Notes under the pieces: generated by a model
Databases searched by the model: none
Seen by the model: only the letters and a program-made list of their open reading frames with translations
What the model was told of the DNA's origin: nothing
From: Pseudocitrobacter corydidari
GTDB taxonomy: Bacteria > Pseudomonadota > Gammaproteobacteria > Enterobacterales > Enterobacteriaceae
NCBI RefSeq assembly: GCF_021172065.1
Contig: NZ_CP087880.1
Span: forward strand, 248,001 to 312,000
Length of the DNA stretch: 64,000 nucleotides
Direction of reading: 5' to 3'
In this document: positions 11,565 to 20,560 of the stretch, one piece after another
Numbering within the stretch: position 1 is the first letter of the stretch
Layout: each line of letters opens with the position of its first letter
Translations under genes and position numbers: made by a program

Positions 11565-12568
11565 GCGTCGGATGTATTGACCGCGCGGGCCTGCTCTTCG
11601 GCCTGCAATTTTTCTGCCTGCTGTTTGTAGCGACGCGCCAGTACCGCGCACACCATCAGTTGGATCTGATGGAATATCATCAGCGGCAGTACCATCATGC
11701 CGATAACCGATGTCGGGAACAGGATGTTCGCCATCGGTATCCCGTTCGCCAGGCTTTTCTTCGAGCCGCAGAAAACAATTGTGATTTCATCCGCTTTATT
11801 AAAGCCTGCTTTACGTGCCACCAGTACGTTCACGGCAATCACAATCGCCAGCAGGATAATGCTCACCACCACGATAAACAGCAGCGAACCCAGCCCCACT
11901 TTGTGCCAGATACCGTTCACCACCGCTTCGCTGAATGCCGAGTAAACCACTAACAGAATAGAAGTCTGGTCGGTTTTGCCAATCCACTTTTTATGCTTCG
12001 CGACAAATGCGCCGGTCCACGGGCGAGAAAGGTGCCCAAGCACGAACGGCAACAGCAGTTGCAGCATGATTTTGCCGACCTGCTCAAGGCTGCCTTCCGC
12101 GCCGTGCATGTTCATCAGCAATCCAACCAGTAACGGCGAGAGGAAAATCCCCAGCAGGCTGGACGCTGACGCAGAACAGACCGCCGCCGCAACGTTCCCG
12201 CCCGCAAGCGACGTAAACGCGATGGCTGACTGGACGGTTGCCGGCAGAATACACAGATAGAGAAAACCGGTATACAGCGCCGGGTCCACCGCCACCGGGG
12301 ACCACCACACCAGCAGCACGCCCAGCGCCGGGAAGAGAATGAAGGTGCTGCACATTACCCACAGGTGCAATCGCCAGTGGCTGCCCCCGGCAATAATCGC
12401 TTCACGAGACAATTTTGCACCGTGCATAAAGAACAGCAGCGCAATCGCGGCGGTGGTCAGATGTTCAAAAAAGGGGACAAACTCGCCGCGTGCCGGGAAG
12501 AAAGAGGCCAGCAGCACCACGGTAATGAGTGTCAGCGTAAACGGGTCAAGAATACGAAAAAGTTTCAT
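11561..12568 (-). CDS. yfeH: Bile acid:sodium symporter family protein YfeH
   Basis: Predicted inner-membrane transporter of the bile acid:Na+ symporter superfamily, with about ten hydrophobic helices along 335 residues. It matches E. coli YfeH (MKLFRILDPFTLTLITVVLL at the start, FCGSKKSLANGIPMA and LMIFHQIQLMVCA near the end). The FCGSKKSLANG segment corresponds to the conserved crossover region of the fold. The substrate is unknown. CAGGAG precedes the ATG at 12568. The LysR regulator yfeR is divergent with an 89-bp gap and is the likely controller. Confidence 0.93.
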   Translation of the reverse strand: MKLFRILDPFTLTLITVVLLASFFPARGEFVPFFEHLTTAAIALLFFMHGAKLSREAIIAGGSHWRLHLWVMCSTFILFPALGVLLVWWSPVAVDPALYTGFLYLCILPATVQSAIAFTSLAGGNVAAAVCSASASSLLGIFLSPLLVGLLMNMHGAEGSLEQVGKIMLQLLLPFVLGHLSRPWTGAFVAKHKKWIGKTDQTSILLVVYSAFSEAVVNGIWHKVGLGSLLFIVVVSIILLAIVIAVNVLVARKAGFNKADEITIVFCGSKKSLANGIPMANILFPTSVIGMMVLPLMIFHQIQLMVCAVLARRYKQQAEKLQAEEQARAVNTSDA

Positions 12569-12657
12569 AAAGACTCCTGAAAATCGATGGCGCTATTGTG
12601 CTTCTTTCAGTTTGAGAAATAAAATTGATTTATTGCATCCATTCATGAAGAAAATAG

Positions 12658-13584
12658 ATGAATTACTCGCTAAAGCAATTAAAGGTATTCGTCACGGTGG
12701 CGCAGGAGAAAAGTTTCAGCCGTGCGGGAGAGCGTATCGGCCTGAGCCAGTCGGCGGTAAGTCACAGCGTGAAGGAGCTGGAGCATCATACTGGCGTTCG
12801 TTTGCTGGACAGAACGACGCGCGAAGTGGTGCTCACTGAGGCAGGGCAACAGCTGGCTTTGCGTCTGGAACGACTGCTGGATGAACTGAACAGCACCCTG
12901 CGCGACGCCGGGCGTATGGGCCAGCAGTTGAGTGGAAAAGTCCGCGTTGCTGCCAGCCAGACCATATCCGCGCATCTTATTCCGCAATGCATTGCCGAAA
13001 GTCATCGTCGCTATCCGGATATTCAGTTTGTTCTGCACGATCGTCCCCAGCAGTGGGTGATGGAGAGTATTCGCCAGGGCGATGTGGATTTTGGGATCGT
13101 TATCGATCCCGGCGCGGTGGGCGATCTGCAGTGTGAAGCGATTCTTTCCGAGCCGTTTTTCCTGCTTTGTCATCGCGAACATCCGCTGGCAGCCCAGGAT
13201 TATGTGCCCTGGCAGGCGCTACAGGGGGCAAAACTGGTTTTGCAGGATTACGCTTCAGGCAGCCGACCGTTGATTGATGCCGCGCTGGCGCGCAACGGTA
13301 TTCAGGCGGATATCGTGCAGGAGATTGGTCACCCGGCGACGCTGTTCCCGATGGTGGCTGCCGGTATCGGCATCAGCATTCTTCCGGCGCTGGCGCTGCC
13401 GTTACCCGAGGGCAGCCCGCTGGTGGTGAAGCGTATCACGCCGGTGGTGGAGCGCCAGCTGATGCTGGCACGCAGGAAAAACCGGTCGCTTTCAACCGCC
13501 GCTGAAGCATTATGGGACGTGGTGCGTGACGAAGGCTGTGCCTTAATGGCGGGGCGTGAAGGTAATCCGCTGTATCGGATTTAG
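12658..13584 (+). CDS. yfeR: LysR-family transcriptional regulator YfeR
   Basis: A 308-residue LysR-type regulator: winged helix-turn-helix at the N-terminus ([20 protein letters not shown], then [14 protein letters not shown]) and a periplasmic-binding-like effector domain from about residue 92. It is nearly identical to E. coli YfeR by recall. It is divergent from yfeH, the classic LysR arrangement; in Salmonella YfeR has been linked to osmolarity-dependent control of yfeH, so regulation of that neighbour is the natural expectation. The ribosome-binding site before the ATG is weak. Confidence 0.94.
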   Translation: MNYSLKQLKVFVTVAQEKSFSRAGERIGLSQSAVSHSVKELEHHTGVRLLDRTTREVVLTEAGQQLALRLERLLDELNSTLRDAGRMGQQLSGKVRVAASQTISAHLIPQCIAESHRRYPDIQFVLHDRPQQWVMESIRQGDVDFGIVIDPGAVGDLQCEAILSEPFFLLCHREHPLAAQDYVPWQALQGAKLVLQDYASGSRPLIDAALARNGIQADIVQEIGHPATLFPMVAAGIGISILPALALPLPEGSPLVVKRITPVVERQLMLARRKNRSLSTAAEALWDVVRDEGCALMAGREGNPLYRI

Positions 13585-13593
13585 AGCGCGTAA

Positions 13594-13618
13594 TTTCTGC
13601 CGGACGCGCCGGCAGAAA
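13594..13618. terminator. Hairpin between convergent yfeR and yfeN
   Basis: A perfect 10-bp stem (TTTCTGCCGG at 13594-13603, CCGGCAGAAA at 13609-13618) with a 5-base loop lies between the two convergent stop codons. It lacks a clear T-tract on either strand, so it may be a weak bidirectional terminator. Confidence 0.55.
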
Positions 13619-13623
13619 AAGGA

Positions 13624-14388
13624 TCAGAAGTTAAATTTGATGGAGTAGATTATCGCATCCTGATAAAAATCTTCGCCCAGTTTGTCATCCGCATAGCGGT
13701 ACTGAATCCCTGTGGTGATATGTGATGTTGCATTCCACCAGAGTGCAACTGCGCCATTGAGCCCCTCTTTGCCCCCGTTACCCGCCGCATAGGTAGCGTC
13801 ACGATCAAACTCGTACTCGTTCCAGTTGGTGAGGGTGAATTTCTCGCTGCCCAGTGTAAAGCTGTAACCCGCAACCCAACCGGCTACGTAGCCGTTATCA
13901 CCCGTGTAATAGGTTTGATCCGTATAGCGTTTGGCAAAGAAAGGTTTGAACCACCAACCGTTGCCGGTGAAGTTGTAGCCAAAACCGTACAGGAACATAT
14001 CGTCGTGGAAATTTACCCGATTTGCCGAGCCGTAGGTGCCATACGCGTGCAGGTAGAGATTAAATCCGGTATCCCCGAGATAAATGCGGTTGGTATTTTT
14101 AAAAGTATAACGCTGCTCACTTCCTGCTTTATCGTGACGACCGTTATAAAAGTTTTCCCAATCAAAGAAACCGTAGGTTTCTCCCCAGCTAAAGTTGGCG
14201 CCACCTTCCAGTTCGAGATAACCAAAATCATCTTTATGCGATTTGGTTGAGGATTTTTCGGTGGTCCGGCTGGTCCAGTCCAGGTAATGCACGCCGATAT
14301 CTGCAAAGCCGCCTTTAAATTCTGCATGGGATACTGCAGGTATCGCTAATATAGAGGAGAGCGTCAGAGTTAAAAGATGTTTTTTCAT
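13624..14388 (-). CDS. yfeN: Outer-membrane protein YfeN (Tsx-like nucleoside channel family)
   Basis: Predicted 254-residue outer-membrane beta-barrel. A signal peptide (about 1-22, MKKHLLTLTLSSILAIPAV) is followed by strands with alternating aromatic residues and a C-terminal phenylalanine (SIKFNF), typical of outer-membrane insertion. The sequence matches E. coli YfeN nearly throughout; the family resembles the nucleoside channel Tsx. Its position beside xapA and xapB suggests, without proving, a role in nucleoside entry. AGGGA precedes the ATG. Confidence 0.92.
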   Translation of the reverse strand: MKKHLLTLTLSSILAIPAVSHAEFKGGFADIGVHYLDWTSRTTEKSSTKSHKDDFGYLELEGGANFSWGETYGFFDWENFYNGRHDKAGSEQRYTFKNTNRIYLGDTGFNLYLHAYGTYGSANRVNFHDDMFLYGFGYNFTGNGWWFKPFFAKRYTDQTYYTGDNGYVAGWVAGYSFTLGSEKFTLTNWNEYEFDRDATYAAGNGGKEGLNGAVALWWNATSHITTGIQYRYADDKLGEDFYQDAIIYSIKFNF

Positions 14389-14636
14389 AGCATAATTCCC
14401 TATGCCGATCGTTATTAGTAGATTGCTTAATAAAGTGGTTTGTAAAAAACGGCATATTGTTAATGCAAAGGAATAGATGTCGCCAATACAGTTTTTACAG
14501 TGGATTAATAGTGAAAAGATATAAATCTATCGATACCGAATCGCTATTGAATGCGTGAGAAAAGTGTATTGGTAAGAGCCGGGACAACCTCGCTATAAAA
14601 AGGCGTTAGATTCAACCCTACAGAAAAAGGATATAT

Positions 14637-15470
14637 ATGTCTCAGGCTCAATTTTCTCATAACCCGCTGTTTTGCGTCGATATTATCCGGGCTTATAAAC
14701 CTGATTTCACTCCAAGAGTGGCATTTATTTTAGGTTCCGGGCTGGGCGCGCTGGCCGATCAGATTGAGAACGCCGTCGCAATTTCCTATGAAAAGCTGCC
14801 GGGCTTCCCGGTAAGCACGGTACATGGTCATGCGGGGGAGTTAGTGCTGGGTCATCTCCAGGGCGTACCGGTGGCATGCATGAAAGGTCGGGGGCATTTC
14901 TACGAAGGTCGTGGAATGACCATCATGACCGACGCGATACGTACTTTTAAATTGCTGGGCTGCGAACTGCTGTTCTGCACTAATGCGGCAGGCTCACTGC
15001 GTCCGGAAGTTGGGGCGGGCAGCCTGGTTGCGCTGAAAGATCATATTAACACCATGCCAGGTACGCCGATGGTGGGTCTTAACGATGAACGCTTTGGGGA
15101 ACGCTTCTTCTCACTGGCGAATGCCTACGATGCGGATTACCGCGCGCTGTTGCAAAAAGTGGCGAAAGAAGAGGGTTTCCCTCTGACGGAAGGCGTGTTT
15201 GTCTCGTATCCGGGCCCGAATTTCGAAACTGCGGCTGAAATTCGCATGATGCAAATTATTGGTGGGGATGTTGTTGGTATGTCTGTGGTACCTGAAGTTA
15301 TTTCAGCACGCCATTGCGACCTTAAAGTGGTTGCAGTCTCTGCTATCACCAATATGGCGGAAGGTCTTAGTGATGTGAAGCTTTCGCATGCTCAAACGCT
15401 GGCAGCAGCGGAGCTCTCTAAGCAGAACTTCATCAACCTTATTTGTGGCTTTCTGCGCAATATTGCCTAA
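14637..15470 (+). CDS. xapA: Xanthosine phosphorylase (purine nucleoside phosphorylase II)
   Basis: Cytosolic enzyme that phosphorolyses xanthosine, inosine and guanosine to base and ribose-1-phosphate. The 277-residue product has the class I phosphorylase pattern: GSGLGALAD phosphate loop, HGHAGELVLG, GRGHFYEG, CTNAAGSL and a base-binding SAITNMAEG segment near the C-terminus. AAGGA lies before the ATG. It leads xapA-xapB, with a small hairpin (15488-15505) in the gap between them; xapR downstream encodes the activator. Confidence 0.96.
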   Translation: MSQAQFSHNPLFCVDIIRAYKPDFTPRVAFILGSGLGALADQIENAVAISYEKLPGFPVSTVHGHAGELVLGHLQGVPVACMKGRGHFYEGRGMTIMTDAIRTFKLLGCELLFCTNAAGSLRPEVGAGSLVALKDHINTMPGTPMVGLNDERFGERFFSLANAYDADYRALLQKVAKEEGFPLTEGVFVSYPGPNFETAAEIRMMQIIGGDVVGMSVVPEVISARHCDLKVVAVSAITNMAEGLSDVKLSHAQTLAAAELSKQNFINLICGFLRNIA

Positions 15471-15529
15471 GTAAAACAACAAGAAACGGCCTCACGGGTG
15501 AGGCCATATGATGCGATAAGGAAACGATT

Positions 15530-16786
15530 ATGAGCATCGCTATGCGCTTAAAGGTAATGTCCTTTTTGCAATATTTTATCTGGGGGAGCTGGCTGGTTAC
15601 CCTCGGCTCTTACATGATTAATACCCTTCATTTCACCGGCGCTAACGTCGGTATGGTCTACAGCTCCAAAGGTATCGCCGCGATTATTATGCCTGGTATT
15701 ATGGGGATCATTGCGGACAAATGGCTGCGCGCGGAACGTGCCTACATGCTGTGCCATCTGGTGTGCGCTGGCGTACTTTTTTATGCGGCATCTGTTAGCG
15801 ATCCGGATACCATGTTTTGGGTGATGTTAGTCAATGCGATGGCATTTATGCCGACCATCGCGTTATCTAACAGTGTCTCGTACTCCTGCCTTGCCCAGGC
15901 GGGGCTTGACCCGGTGACGGCTTTCCCGCCCATTCGCGTTTTTGGTACGGTGGGCTTCATCATCGCGATGTGGGCGGTAAGTTTACTGCATCTGGAATTG
16001 AGCAGTCTGCAACTGTATATCGCGTCCGGTGCGTCGCTGCTGTTGTCTGCCTATGCACTTACGCTGCCGAAGATTCCCGTTGCGGAGAAAAAAGCGACCA
16101 CTTCGCTTGCCAGTAAACTCGGTCTGGATGCCTTCGTCCTGTTCAAAAACCCCCGCATGGCGGTTTTCTTCCTGTTTGCGATGATGCTGGGAGCGGTGCT
16201 GCAAATCACCAACGTCTTCGGCAACCCGTTCCTGCATGATTTCGCCCGTAATCCGGAATTTGCTGACAGTTTTGTGGTGAAATACCCCTCCATTTTGCTG
16301 TCGGTTTCACAGATGGCAGAAGTGGGCTTTATTCTGACTATCCCATTCTTTTTAAAGCGATTCGGCATTAAAACCGTCATGCTGATGAGTATGGTGGCCT
16401 GGACGCTACGCTTTGGTTTCTTTGCCTATGGCGATCCATCGCCAACCGGCTTTATTTTACTGCTGCTGTCGATGATCGTTTACGGCTGTGCGTTCGATTT
16501 CTTCAATATTTCCGGCTCGGTGTTTGTCGAACAGGAAGTTGATTCCAGTATTCGTGCCAGCGCTCAGGGGCTCTTCATGACCATGGTGAATGGTGTTGGC
16601 GCATGGGTCGGCTCGATTCTGAGTGGAATGGCGGTGGATTACTTCTCTGTGGATGGTGTGAAAGACTGGCATACCATCTGGCTGGTGTTTGCTGCATACG
16701 CATTGTTCCTCGCAGTGATATTTTTCTTCGGATTTAAATATAAACATGATCCTGAGAAATTAGCGCATCGCGCGATAACCCATTAA
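15530..16786 (+). CDS. xapB: Xanthosine permease XapB (nucleoside:H+ symporter family)
   Basis: Inner-membrane nucleoside permease of the NHS family, 418 residues with about twelve hydrophobic helices. The start MSIAMRLKVMSFLQYFIWGSW matches the XapB/NupG pair, and location between xapA and xapR decides for XapB. ATAAGGAAACG gives a good ribosome-binding site before the ATG. A terminator follows within 40 bp, before the short xapX frame. Confidence 0.95.
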   Translation: MSIAMRLKVMSFLQYFIWGSWLVTLGSYMINTLHFTGANVGMVYSSKGIAAIIMPGIMGIIADKWLRAERAYMLCHLVCAGVLFYAASVSDPDTMFWVMLVNAMAFMPTIALSNSVSYSCLAQAGLDPVTAFPPIRVFGTVGFIIAMWAVSLLHLELSSLQLYIASGASLLLSAYALTLPKIPVAEKKATTSLASKLGLDAFVLFKNPRMAVFFLFAMMLGAVLQITNVFGNPFLHDFARNPEFADSFVVKYPSILLSVSQMAEVGFILTIPFFLKRFGIKTVMLMSMVAWTLRFGFFAYGDPSPTGFILLLLSMIVYGCAFDFFNISGSVFVEQEVDSSIRASAQGLFMTMVNGVGAWVGSILSGMAVDYFSVDGVKDWHTIWLVFAAYALFLAVIFFFGFKYKHDPEKLAHRAITH

Positions 16787-16794
16787 AAGAACTG

Positions 16795-16822
16795 GCAGCT
16801 CCGATTTTCGGGGCTGCTTTTT
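16795..16822 (+). terminator. Rho-independent terminator after xapB
   Basis: GCAGCTCCGA (16795-16804) pairs with TCGGGGCTGC (16808-16817), with one G-T wobble, around a 3-base loop and is followed by five T residues. xapX starts 16 bp later, so xapX needs read-through or its own promoter. Confidence 0.85.
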
Positions 16823-16837
16823 GATAAAAGGTGCTCT

Positions 16838-16996
16838 GTGAAAGATATTTTATTTTCTTCTGGTGTCGGTTTTGGCATCGGTGCGTTGTTTACATTATTA
16901 CGTTTACCCATTCCTGTACCAAATGTATTGCCGGGAATACTATCCATTGTGTTTATGTATATAGGTTATCTGGTGGTGAAGTTCTTTATGCCATGA
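16838..16996 (+). CDS. xapX: XapX-domain small membrane protein
   Basis: A GTG-initiated frame of 52 codons, preceded by AAGG with a 6-base spacing. The product starts MKDILFSSGVGFGIGALFTLL, continues R-L-P-I-P-V-P and ends in a second hydrophobic stretch with YLVVKFF. This is the two-helix pattern with a proline-rich turn (LRxPxPxP) of the XapX/DUF1427 family, and it lies between xapB and xapR. The function is unknown; location suggests a link to nucleoside transport. It is too short for common ORF length cut-offs. The symbol follows the domain name. Confidence 0.8.
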   Translation: MKDILFSSGVGFGIGALFTLLRLPIPVPNVLPGILSIVFMYIGYLVVKFFMP

Positions 16997-17036
16997 TAAT
17001 TTAATCTTTTATAACTCTCAGGCGGAGCACCTAATT

Positions 17037-17969
17037 ATGGAACGTGTTTATCGAACAGATCTTAAGTTGCTCCGCTATTTCCTTGCCGTTGCGGAAGAGT
17101 TGCATTTTGGGCGCGCAGCGGCGCGTTTAAATATGTCGCAACCACCGCTGAGCATCCATATTAAAGAGCTGGAAAATCAACTCGGCACTCAGCTTTTTAT
17201 TCGTCATTCTCGCAGCGTTGCCCTGACGCACGCGGGTAAAATCCTGATGGAAGAATCCCGCAGGTTACTGGTTAATGCGAATCAGGTACTGGCTCGGGTG
17301 GAGCAAATAGGCCGGGGAGAAGCGGGGCGGATTGAACTTGGTGTAGTGGGAACGGCAATGTGGGGGCGTATGCGCCCTGTCATGCGGCGGTTCCTGAAAG
17401 AAAACCCCAACGTTGAAGTTCTGTTTCGCGAAAAGATGCCCGCCATGCAAATGGCGCTGCTGGAGCGGCGGGAACTCGATGCGGGGATCTGGCGGATGGC
17501 GACAGAACCGCCGGAAGGCTTTACCAGTTTACGCTTGCATGAATCGGCTTTTCTGGTCGCAATGCCTGAAGAGCATCATCTGACGTCATACTCCGCGATT
17601 CCCCTGGAAGCGCTTCGCGATGAATATTTTGTCACCATGCCGCCCGTGCATACCGATTGGGCCTTTTTGCAACGTGTTTGCCAGCAGGCTGGGTTTTCCC
17701 CGGTTATTATTCGTGAGGTCAATGAACCGCAAACGGTGCTGGCGATGATCAGCATGGGTATTGGTATCACGTTGATAGCAGACAGTTACGCGCAGATGAA
17801 CTGGCCTGGTGTCGTTTTCCGTCCACTTGCGGAGCGCATTCCGGCAGATTTGTATATTGTTTATGAAACGCAGCAGGTGACACCCGCGCTGATTAAGCTG
17901 CTGGCGGCGTTGACGCACCAGGTGAGAATGTCGGGTGGCGCTGACGCTTACCCGACCTACAAATCTTGA
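17037..17969 (+). CDS. xapR: LysR-family activator XapR
   Basis: LysR-type activator of xapAB that responds to xanthosine in E. coli. The 310-residue product has an N-terminal helix-turn-helix (LKLLRYFLAVAEELHFGRAA, MSQPPLSIHIKELE) and an effector-binding domain from about residue 95, near-identical to E. coli XapR by recall. The C-terminus runs about 16 residues past the E. coli length (294 aa). It is downstream of xapX on the same strand rather than divergent from its targets. Confidence 0.95.
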   Translation: MERVYRTDLKLLRYFLAVAEELHFGRAAARLNMSQPPLSIHIKELENQLGTQLFIRHSRSVALTHAGKILMEESRRLLVNANQVLARVEQIGRGEAGRIELGVVGTAMWGRMRPVMRRFLKENPNVEVLFREKMPAMQMALLERRELDAGIWRMATEPPEGFTSLRLHESAFLVAMPEEHHLTSYSAIPLEALRDEYFVTMPPVHTDWAFLQRVCQQAGFSPVIIREVNEPQTVLAMISMGIGITLIADSYAQMNWPGVVFRPLAERIPADLYIVYETQQVTPALIKLLAALTHQVRMSGGADAYPTYKS

Positions 17970-17975
17970 ACCGGC

Positions 17976-18006
17976 GTAGGCCTGATAAGCGAAGCGCCAT
18001 CAGGCA
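17976..18006. repeat. REP (repetitive extragenic palindromic) element
   Basis: GCCTGAT (17980-17986) and ATCAGGC (17999-18005) flank AAGCGAAGCGCC, the enterobacterial REP pattern, just after xapR. The same core occurs at 49093-49124 and 50649-50715. Confidence 0.85.
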
Positions 18007-18027
18007 ATTTCTCAAATCGCAGATAGC

Positions 18028-18054
18028 AAAAAGGCGCCTTTAGGGCGCCTTTTT
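18028..18054 (-). terminator. Terminator of the tRNA-Val/tRNA-Lys operon
   Basis: AAAAAGGCGCC (18028-18038) pairs with GGCGCCTTTTT (18044-18054) immediately after the tRNA-Lys 3' end on the minus strand, a strong 11-bp stem with T run. Confidence 0.9.
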
Positions 18055-18058
18055 ACAT

Positions 18059-18134
18059 TGGTGGGTCGTGCAGGATTCGAACCTGCGACCAATTGATTAA
18101 AAGTCAACTGCTCTACCAACTGAGCTAACGACCC
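18059..18134 (-). tRNA. lysV: tRNA-Lys (anticodon TTT)
   Basis: A 76-nt minus-strand gene from GGGTCGTTAGCTCAG to an encoded CCA. The anticodon loop reads CTTTTAA with TTT, the T arm is GGTTCGAATCC and the acceptor stem pairs GGGTCGT with ACGACCC. It is last in a four-tRNA operon, matching the valU-valX-valY-lysV order of E. coli beside gltX. Confidence 0.97.
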
Positions 18135-18138
18135 GAAG

Positions 18139-18214
18139 TGGTGGGTGATGACGGGATCGAACCGCCGACCCCCTCCTTGTAAGGGAGGTGCTCTCCCAGC
18201 TGAGCTAATCACCC
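18139..18214 (-). tRNA. valY: tRNA-Val (anticodon TAC)
   Basis: A 76-nt minus-strand gene, GGGTGATTAGCTCAGC to CCA, anticodon TAC within CTTACAA. Identical to the two copies upstream of it. The symbol follows E. coli operon order and is interchangeable among the three copies. Confidence 0.96.
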
Positions 18215-18260
18215 ACTTCGGTACTTCACATTTTTGCAAGAAATCCAGCTGGCGAGAAAG

Positions 18261-18336
18261 TGGTGGGTGATGACGGGATCGAACCGCCGACCCCCTCCTT
18301 GTAAGGGAGGTGCTCTCCCAGCTGAGCTAATCACCC
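18261..18336 (-). tRNA. valX: tRNA-Val (anticodon TAC)
   Basis: Second identical 76-nt copy with encoded CCA and anticodon TAC, separated from its neighbours by 46 and 44 bp. Confidence 0.96.
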
Positions 18337-18380
18337 ACTTCTCAATTTCTTGCTACACGGCGGAGACTACATAAAGTAGT

Positions 18381-18456
18381 TGGTGGGTGATGACGGGATC
18401 GAACCGCCGACCCCCTCCTTGTAAGGGAGGTGCTCTCCCAGCTGAGCTAATCACCC
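18381..18456 (-). tRNA. valU: tRNA-Val (anticodon TAC)
   Basis: First gene of the tRNA operon in transcription order; identical 76-nt sequence, anticodon TAC, encoded CCA. Its promoter lies immediately upstream at 18474-18501. Confidence 0.96.
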
Positions 18457-18473
18457 CCGCTGTGTGGAGTCGC

Positions 18474-18501
18474 ATTATAGGGAGAGTTGAAAATGAGTCA
18501 A
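18474..18501 (-). promoter_or_regulatory. Sigma-70 promoter of the tRNA-Val/Lys operon
   Basis: On the minus strand TTGACT (18496-18501) and a perfect TATAAT (18474-18479) are separated by 16 bp and followed by the GC-containing discriminator GCGACTCC, typical of stringently controlled stable-RNA promoters. Confidence 0.85.
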
Positions 18502-18621
18502 CGCATTTTCTAAAGAATTTGTTTGTTCGTCGTAAAATTAGACAATGCGGTGGGGTTTTATGCGCTCACGCATGATTTCTATACAAAAACGGCTAACTTT
18601 GTCCATGATGAGGGATGAAGA

Positions 18622-18649
18622 TTGAGGAATCAGCCAGGAGTGATAGAAT
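18622..18649 (+). promoter_or_regulatory. Candidate sigma-70 promoter of gltX
   Basis: TTGAGG (18622-18627) and TAGAAT (18644-18649) with a 16-bp spacer lie about 65 bp before the gltX ATG. Found by eye only; other promoters may exist in this AT-rich gap. Confidence 0.5.
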
Positions 18650-18713
18650 ATTGCCCTTCTCAGTTCCAGGTTTTGCCGGTTGTCGGCATCTTTAATAAAC
18701 GTAAGGCCATTTA

Positions 18714-20129
18714 ATGAAAATCAAAACTCGCTTCGCGCCCAGCCCGACAGGCTATCTGCACGTCGGCGGTGCTCGTACTGCTCTTTACTCCTGGCTTTTT
18801 GCACGTAATCACGACGGTGAGTTTGTGCTGCGTATTGAAGACACCGATCTCGAGCGCTCCACGCCGGAAGCTATTGAAGCCATTATGGATGGTATGAACT
18901 GGCTGAATCTGGAATGGGATGAAGGTCCGTACTATCAGACTAAACGTTTCGATCGCTACAACACGGTTATCGACGAAATGCTGGAAGCGGGCACCGCGTA
19001 TAAATGCTACTGCTCCAAAGAGCGTCTGGAAGCGCTGCGTGAAGAGCAGATGGCGAACGGTGAAAAACCGCGTTATGACGGCCGCTGCCGCCACAGCCAC
19101 GAACATCATGCTGACGATGAGCCGTGCGTGGTGCGTTTCGCGAACCCGCAGGAAGGTTCGGTTATCTTTGATGACCAGATCCGTGGCCCGATCGAGTTCA
19201 GCAACCAGGAGCTGGACGATCTGATCATCCGCCGTACCGATGGTTCCCCAACCTATAACTTCTGTGTGGTTGTCGATGACTGGGATATGGAAATCACCCA
19301 CGTTATCCGTGGCGAAGACCATATCAACAACACGCCGCGTCAGATCAACATCCTGAAAGCGCTGAATGCACCGGTACCGGTTTACGCGCACGTATCGATG
19401 ATCAACGGCGATGACGGCAAAAAACTCTCTAAACGTCACGGCGCAGTCAGCGTGATGCAGTATCGCGACGATGGCTACCTGCCGGAAGCGCTGCTGAACT
19501 ATCTGGTGCGTTTAGGTTGGTCTCACGGCGATCAGGAAATCTTCACCCGTGAAGAGATGATCAAATTCTTCACCCTGAACGCCGTAAGTAAATCAGCCAG
19601 CGCCTTCAACACTGAAAAACTGCAGTGGCTGAATCATCACTACATCAACAATCTGCCATCTGAATATGTTGCAACGCATCTGCAGTGGCATATTGAGCAG
19701 GAAAATATCGACACCCGCGTGGGTCCGCAGCTGTCTGAGCTGGTGAAACTGCTGGGCGAACGTTGCAAAACGCTGAAAGAGATGGCGCAGAGTTGCCGTT
19801 ACTTCTATGAAGATTTCGCTGAGTTCGACGCGGATGCGGCGAAAAAACACCTGCGTCCGGTTGCGCGTCAGCCGCTGGAAGTGGTGCGCGATAAACTGTC
19901 TGCTATCACTGACTGGACGGCAGAAAATGTTCATCACGCGATTCAGGCGACCGCCGATGAGCTGGAAGTGGGCATGGGTAAAGTCGGGATGCCGCTGCGC
20001 GTAGCCGTAACGGGTGCAGGTCAATCGCCTGCGCTGGACGTAACCGTTCACGCGATTGGTAAAAACCGCAGCATCGAGCGCATCAACAAAGCGCTGGGCT
20101 TTATTGCCGAGCGCGAAAGCCAGCAGTAA
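18714..20129 (+). CDS. gltX: Glutamate-tRNA ligase
   Basis: Class I aminoacyl-tRNA synthetase charging tRNA-Glu. The 471-residue product has the HIGH-type motif as HVGG (about 16-19, in [19 protein letters not shown]), a cysteine- and histidine-containing insert (YKCYCSKE...CRHSHEHH, about 98-130) that resembles the zinc site of the E. coli enzyme, and KLSKR near 237 as the KMSKS motif. It equals E. coli GltX in length. It is divergent from the tRNA-Val/Lys operon, as in E. coli, and is followed directly by a strong terminator. Confidence 0.98.
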   Translation: MKIKTRFAPSPTGYLHVGGARTALYSWLFARNHDGEFVLRIEDTDLERSTPEAIEAIMDGMNWLNLEWDEGPYYQTKRFDRYNTVIDEMLEAGTAYKCYCSKERLEALREEQMANGEKPRYDGRCRHSHEHHADDEPCVVRFANPQEGSVIFDDQIRGPIEFSNQELDDLIIRRTDGSPTYNFCVVVDDWDMEITHVIRGEDHINNTPRQINILKALNAPVPVYAHVSMINGDDGKKLSKRHGAVSVMQYRDDGYLPEALLNYLVRLGWSHGDQEIFTREEMIKFFTLNAVSKSASAFNTEKLQWLNHHYINNLPSEYVATHLQWHIEQENIDTRVGPQLSELVKLLGERCKTLKEMAQSCRYFYEDFAEFDADAAKKHLRPVARQPLEVVRDKLSAITDWTAENVHHAIQATADELEVGMGKVGMPLRVAVTGAGQSPALDVTVHAIGKNRSIERINKALGFIAERESQQ

Positions 20130-20130
20130 T

Positions 20131-20156
20131 AAAAAACGGGCGAAAGCCCGTTTTTT
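20131..20156 (+). terminator. Rho-independent terminator after gltX
   Basis: AAAAAACGGGC (20131-20141) pairs with GCCCGTTTTTT (20146-20156) and is followed by more T residues. The symmetrical A and T runs allow use by the convergent yfeC-yfeD unit too. Confidence 0.93.
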
Positions 20157-20555
20157 TTATCCCTGTGCTCCGGCCAACCCAAGCCGCGACATAAACCCAC
20201 AAATGCCTTCACGACGCAGCAAAACATTCAGCTTTTCCATCTCGTCTGGCGTCATCACCTGTAAGGTGTCGCTGATCTGCTGCCAGATAACGTCCGCTTC
20301 GTTGGTTGAGTAGCTTTTCGCCGGTTCATTCATTTGCACGTCGGCTTCATCAACGTGGAGCAGGGCAGGTGTATTAGCCAGAAAGTCTCTCACCTGCTGG
20401 GTGATGTGTATCAACCTTGCCCGACCACCTTTCACGCCCGGCATCGGCTCGGTTTGCCAGTGTTGTTCGCGGATCCAGCGATTGATTGTCTGACGCGTCA
20501 TTCCCAGACAGCGCGCCAGCTCTTCGGTAGACATTTTATCTTTGAGTCTTTTCAT
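20157..20555 (-). CDS. yfeD: DUF1323 DNA-binding protein YfeD
   Basis: A 132-residue protein with an N-terminal helix-turn-helix (STEELARCLGMTRQTINRWIRE), then PGVKGGRARLIHI and a C-terminal REGICGFMSRLGL segment. This layout is shared with the neighbouring YfeC, showing they are paralogues from a duplication, as in E. coli. The family resembles MerR/excisionase-type DNA-binding folds; target and role are unknown. Its ATG is 5 bp after the yfeC stop, so the two are co-transcribed. Confidence 0.9.
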   Translation of the reverse strand: MKRLKDKMSTEELARCLGMTRQTINRWIREQHWQTEPMPGVKGGRARLIHITQQVRDFLANTPALLHVDEADVQMNEPAKSYSTNEADVIWQQISDTLQVMTPDEMEKLNVLLRREGICGFMSRLGLAGAQG

Positions 20556-20560
20556 TACGA

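Noticed and set aside
18139..18456. Regularly spaced identical blocks that could suggest a CRISPR array
   Set aside because: The repeats are three complete 76-nt tRNA-Val genes with encoded CCA, in a known tRNA operon.
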